Below, piece by piece: positions 6,437-8,231 of a DNA stretch of 8,231 nucleotides. The notes beneath the pieces are model-generated. The model had not been told where the DNA came from. It did no database searches and worked only from the letters and a program-made list of their open reading frames with translations. Position 1 is the first letter of the stretch; the number at the start of each line of letters is the position of its first letter. This DNA is from an uncultured Muribaculaceae bacterium (GTDB lineage: Bacteria > Bacteroidota > Bacteroidia > Bacteroidales > Muribaculaceae). The position numbers and the translations under genes are program-made. The stretch spans positions 1-8,231 of the forward strand of contig CAJUPZ010000041.1 in assembly GCA_910588065.1 (NCBI GenBank), in the 5' to 3' direction.

Positions 6437-6634
6437 CCCCGGGTAAGGGAGCGCAGCGACCGCCACCCGGGGTAGGATAGATGGTTTATAAGACGACCCC
6501 GTAGGGTGTCGAACATCCAATATGATGGTGTGTGACCCCGACGGGGTCATCGGATGTGGGGGCGCTTTTCCGGGGGTGGCGGTCGCGATGCTCCCTTACC
6601 CCCGGCTATCTGCCTGAGCACCACGCTGTGGTGC
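6437..6634. repeat. ~200-bp palindromic intergenic repeat element, copy 2 (BIME-like)
   Basis: This is the second copy of the element at 16-215; the shared 198 bp have the same length in both. Arm A is 6437-6472 (CCCCGGGT with ACCCGGGG) and arm B is 6570-6605 (CCGGGGGT with ACCCCCGG). The intervening hairpins are 6494-6511 and 6533-6549 (TGACCCC-GAC-GGGGTCA, perfect), and the end hairpin is 6618-6634. By hand alignment the left 36 bp match copy 1 at 34 positions and the right 73 bp at 70; the centre is more diverged. The third stem pair of arm B is A-T in copy 1 and G-C here, a compensatory change. The element starts 95 nt beyond the stop codon of the ATPase gene, much like copy 1 beyond the large gene. 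The 6635-6729 stretch between element and gene shows nothing I recognise, including no convincing terminator. Confidence 0.85.
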
Positions 6635-6729
6635 GATGATGAGGTGGTATGGGTCGCGAGAATCGCCCATAACAACGCCTCTCCTACCTGTGCGGCATTT
6701 TTCTTCTCGCGGTAAATTAGCGTTTTTCC

Positions 6730-7992
6730 CTATGCTTTGAGGCAGTTGATAGGTACAACGTATATGCCGTCTTGTCTTCGATATGCCGGTCCAGTGGCTG
6801 TGAGTATCATCATGAACGAAGGCTGATTTTTTTCGGCGATGTCCGATTTAAGCTTGATCAGATTTTTGGCACCTTCCTCTATCAGACTGTCGCCCCCCAG
6901 CTTGATTTCTATCGGTGCCCATCTGCCGTCTTTGAGATGCACTATCGTGTCGCACTCCAGTCCGCGGCTGTCACGATAATGAAGTACATTGCCGTTGAGG
7001 GCCTGCGCGTACACCCTGAGATCCCGCACCGCCATGTCCTCAAACAAAAGGCCGAAGGTGTTCAGGTCAGTCATTAAATCAGCGGGAGATGCCCCGAGAG
7101 CCTGCGCAGCAATGGAAGAATCCACAAAATGATGCGTGGGGGTGGAACGTACCACTGTCTTTGACCTCAGATTAGGATTCCATGCCTCCATATCCTCGAT
7201 AATGAACAAGTCTGTAAGGACATCGGCATATTCCTCAAATGTCTTGTTGCTGATTGACCTGCTGTCACGGGCTGCGATATCCGCCAGAATCTTGGTCGTA
7301 GAGGTCTGCGAGGACACATGACGGGCATACGCCCTCATGACAATTTTCATTATTTCAGGATTCTTGTTGCGGAACTTCGGGTTCTCGCTGTTTCCCAGAT
7401 AGAAAAGGCTCTCATAGTAGTTGGCCGTGACTTCAAGTGCCACATCCTTATCAGGCTGAATTGACAGAGGCCACCCTCCGCGGCAAAGAAGGTAAGCTGT
7501 ATCGCTTAATCCATAGCCCTCATTCATGTCAAAGACTGGCGGATTGTCATTGTTAAAAAGAGAGGAAAGAGAAACCGTTCCTTTGGAGTCGCGAGATTCG
7601 AACAGGCTCATAGGACGCATCATTACACGCGTTATGCGCCCTGCTCCGGAATGGAATATATCGGAATTATCTACAGGAGTGGAACTCCCTGTAAAAATGA
7701 ATTGCCCGAATCCCGGATTTTCATCAATCCAGGCCTTTGCCTGATTCCAGAGGTCCGGAACAGTCTGCCATTCATCAATAAGTCTTGGACATTCCCCAAT
7801 AAGAACATTCTGAGGCTCGATACGGGCAATCTGTATAGCTGCTTTGGTGTTAAGACGGATTTCGCTTTTGGCAAAGAGGGCGCTTGTGGTGGTTTTTCCA
7901 CAAAATTTAGGACCCTCCACCACTATGACTCCACATGACTTCATTTTATTTGAAATGGTGGATTCGATGTATCGTGCAAGATAATTGTCCAT
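6730..7992 (-). CDS. AAA+ ATPase with C-terminal DUF4143 / PD-(D/E)XK-like domain (COG1373-like)
   Basis: The protein has 420 residues, the usual length for this family, and appears complete. The N-terminal ATPase has Walker A GPKFCGKTT (27-35), Walker B LIDEWQ (71-76, D73 and E74), a sensor-1-like FIFTGSSTP (98-106), and a GR at 118-119 followed by RPMSLFE (126-132). The C-terminal part resembles DUF4143 with a PD-(D/E)XK-like core: FED with E318, ECD with D348, and EIK with E362 and K364. There is no signal peptide or membrane segment, so it should be cytoplasmic. The family is abundant in Bacteroidales and archaea, and its physiological role is not established; nuclease activity is only suggested by the fold. 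The start is supported by a promoter about 20 nt upstream, and there is no Shine-Dalgarno. The gene stands alone. The repeats at 8041-8103 may regulate it. Confidence 0.93.
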   Translation of the reverse strand: MDNYLARYIESTISNKMKSCGVIVVEGPKFCGKTTTSALFAKSEIRLNTKAAIQIARIEPQNVLIGECPRLIDEWQTVPDLWNQAKAWIDENPGFGQFIFTGSSTPVDNSDIFHSGAGRITRVMMRPMSLFESRDSKGTVSLSSLFNNDNPPVFDMNEGYGLSDTAYLLCRGGWPLSIQPDKDVALEVTANYYESLFYLGNSENPKFRNKNPEIMKIVMRAYARHVSSQTSTTKILADIAARDSRSISNKTFEEYADVLTDLFIIEDMEAWNPNLRSKTVVRSTPTHHFVDSSIAAQALGASPADLMTDLNTFGLLFEDMAVRDLRVYAQALNGNVLHYRDSRGLECDTIVHLKDGRWAPIEIKLGGDSLIEEGAKNLIKLKSDIAEKNQPSFMMILTATGPAYRRQDGIYVVPINCLKA

Positions 7993-8017
7993 AGACGTAA
8001 TTTATTGATATTAAGCG

Positions 8018-8049
8018 CAAAGATAAGTAAAAGTGGGTAAACTTCCAAA
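8018..8049 (-). promoter_or_regulatory. Bacteroidota sigma-ABfr-type promoter of the ATPase gene
   Basis: On the minus strand, TTTG (8049-8046) is followed after 20 nt by TATCTTTG (8025-8018), matching TAnnTTTG. The predicted start is near 8011-8013, about 20 nt before the ATG. The -33 element lies inside the first of three direct repeats, so a protein bound there would affect initiation. Confidence 0.8.
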
Positions 8050-8103
8050 TTTGTGAGCAATTCACTTCCAAACTTGTGAGCGTTTTACTTCCAAATTTGT
8101 GAG
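8041..8103. promoter_or_regulatory. Three direct repeats with 23-bp period at the ATPase promoter (operator-like)
   Basis: ACTTCCAAATTTGTGAG occurs at 8041-8057, 8064-8080 (one change, AAACTTG) and 8087-8103. The starts are exactly 23 bp apart, with unrelated 6-bp spacers. Each unit centres on CAAATTTG, a perfect palindrome in the outer copies. The promoter-proximal copy contains the -33 TTTG. Spacing close to two helical turns would place bound proteins on roughly the same DNA face. I infer a regulatory array, possibly autoregulatory. There is no sign of a CRISPR array or replication origin. Confidence 0.75.
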
Positions 8104-8111
8104 ATTCTGCC

Positions 8112-8126
8112 GGGGGTGTCACCCCC
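8112..8126. repeat. GC-rich hairpin upstream of the repeat array
   Basis: GGGGG-TGTCA-CCCCC is a perfect 5-bp G-C stem; the sequence is fully palindromic around its central T. No T run follows on either strand, so it is not a standard terminator. Confidence 0.5.
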
Positions 8127-8158
8127 CATTATTGAACGGAGCCTGGGTGGCACATGAC

Positions 8159-8191
8159 ATCGCACCCTTCGGGTGCCATCACCGCAGCGCG
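8159..8191. repeat. Partial third copy of the repeat head segment
   Basis: The 33 bp match 6389-6421 at 31 positions. The first hairpin is perfect here (GCACCC-TTC-GGGTGC, 8162-8176). Similarity stops inside the second hairpin, after AGCGCG. The following bases (to 8231) do not continue into arm A, so the copy is truncated or recombined. Positions 8192-8231 show nothing else recognisable. Confidence 0.7.
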
Positions 8192-8231
8192 TTTTAGCGG
8201 TCGGAAGAGCTAATCAGGCGGGATTTCTACT

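Noticed and set aside
6245..6550. Minus-strand open frame of 101 codons in the repeat region
   Set aside because: It is made entirely of hairpin repeats, with no promoter, no ribosome site and no protein-like composition. Repeats of this type easily give false hypothetical proteins.
5993..6640. Integron attC sites
   Set aside because: The hairpins resemble attC only in being palindromic. The paired core sites (RYYYAAC and GTTRRRY) are not present in the required arrangement, and there is no integrase.
8041..8103. CRISPR array
   Set aside because: The repeats are 17 bp with 6-bp spacers, far too short, with only three units and no cas genes. A promoter-linked operator array fits better.
1..8231. 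tRNA or rRNA genes
   Set aside because: No cloverleaf with a GTTCRANNC T-loop motif and acceptor pairing, and no rRNA-like conserved blocks, were seen on either strand.

Overview
The window looks like Bacteroidales DNA, probably a gut Muribaculaceae-type genome. Three things support this. The large gene ends in a type IX secretion (T9SS) sorting domain. Both genes are preceded by Bacteroidota promoters of the form TTTG-N20-TAnnTTTG. The second gene is a DUF4143-type ATPase, a family usually present in many copies in these genomes. Family-level taxonomy is inference.

Layout: all convincing genes are on the minus strand. Positions 1-261 hold a ~200-bp palindromic repeat element (copy 1). A hairpin terminator (262-298) then closes a 1807-residue secreted modular protein (5742 to 319). 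Upstream of it is a ~190-nt leader with a short 47-codon ORF. That ORF has an unusually strong Shine-Dalgarno sequence and a C9 homopolymer. The leader is bounded by a repeated 10-mer, ATCAATACAG, and driven by a promoter at 5935-5966. Positions 5967-6729 are a gene-free mosaic of hairpins and repeats: a 55-bp unit present twice directly and partly once inverted, a 275-bp imperfect palindrome with an 18-bp perfect inverted pair, and copy 2 of the ~200-bp element. A 420-residue AAA+ ATPase with a C-terminal PD-(D/E)XK-like domain follows (7992 to 6730). Its promoter overlaps three direct repeats with an exact 23-bp period (8041-8103). The window ends in a partial third copy of the repeat head (8159-8191).

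The two genes appear to be independent transcription units with no evident functional link. The large protein is probably exported by Sec and T9SS and displayed on the surface or secreted. The ATPase is cytoplasmic and of unknown role. The most interesting material is non-coding: the inserted-looking leader ORF between promoter and gene, the iterated operator-like repeats at the ATPase promoter, and the BIME-like paired palindromes that lie about 100 nt beyond the 3' end of each gene in the same orientation.
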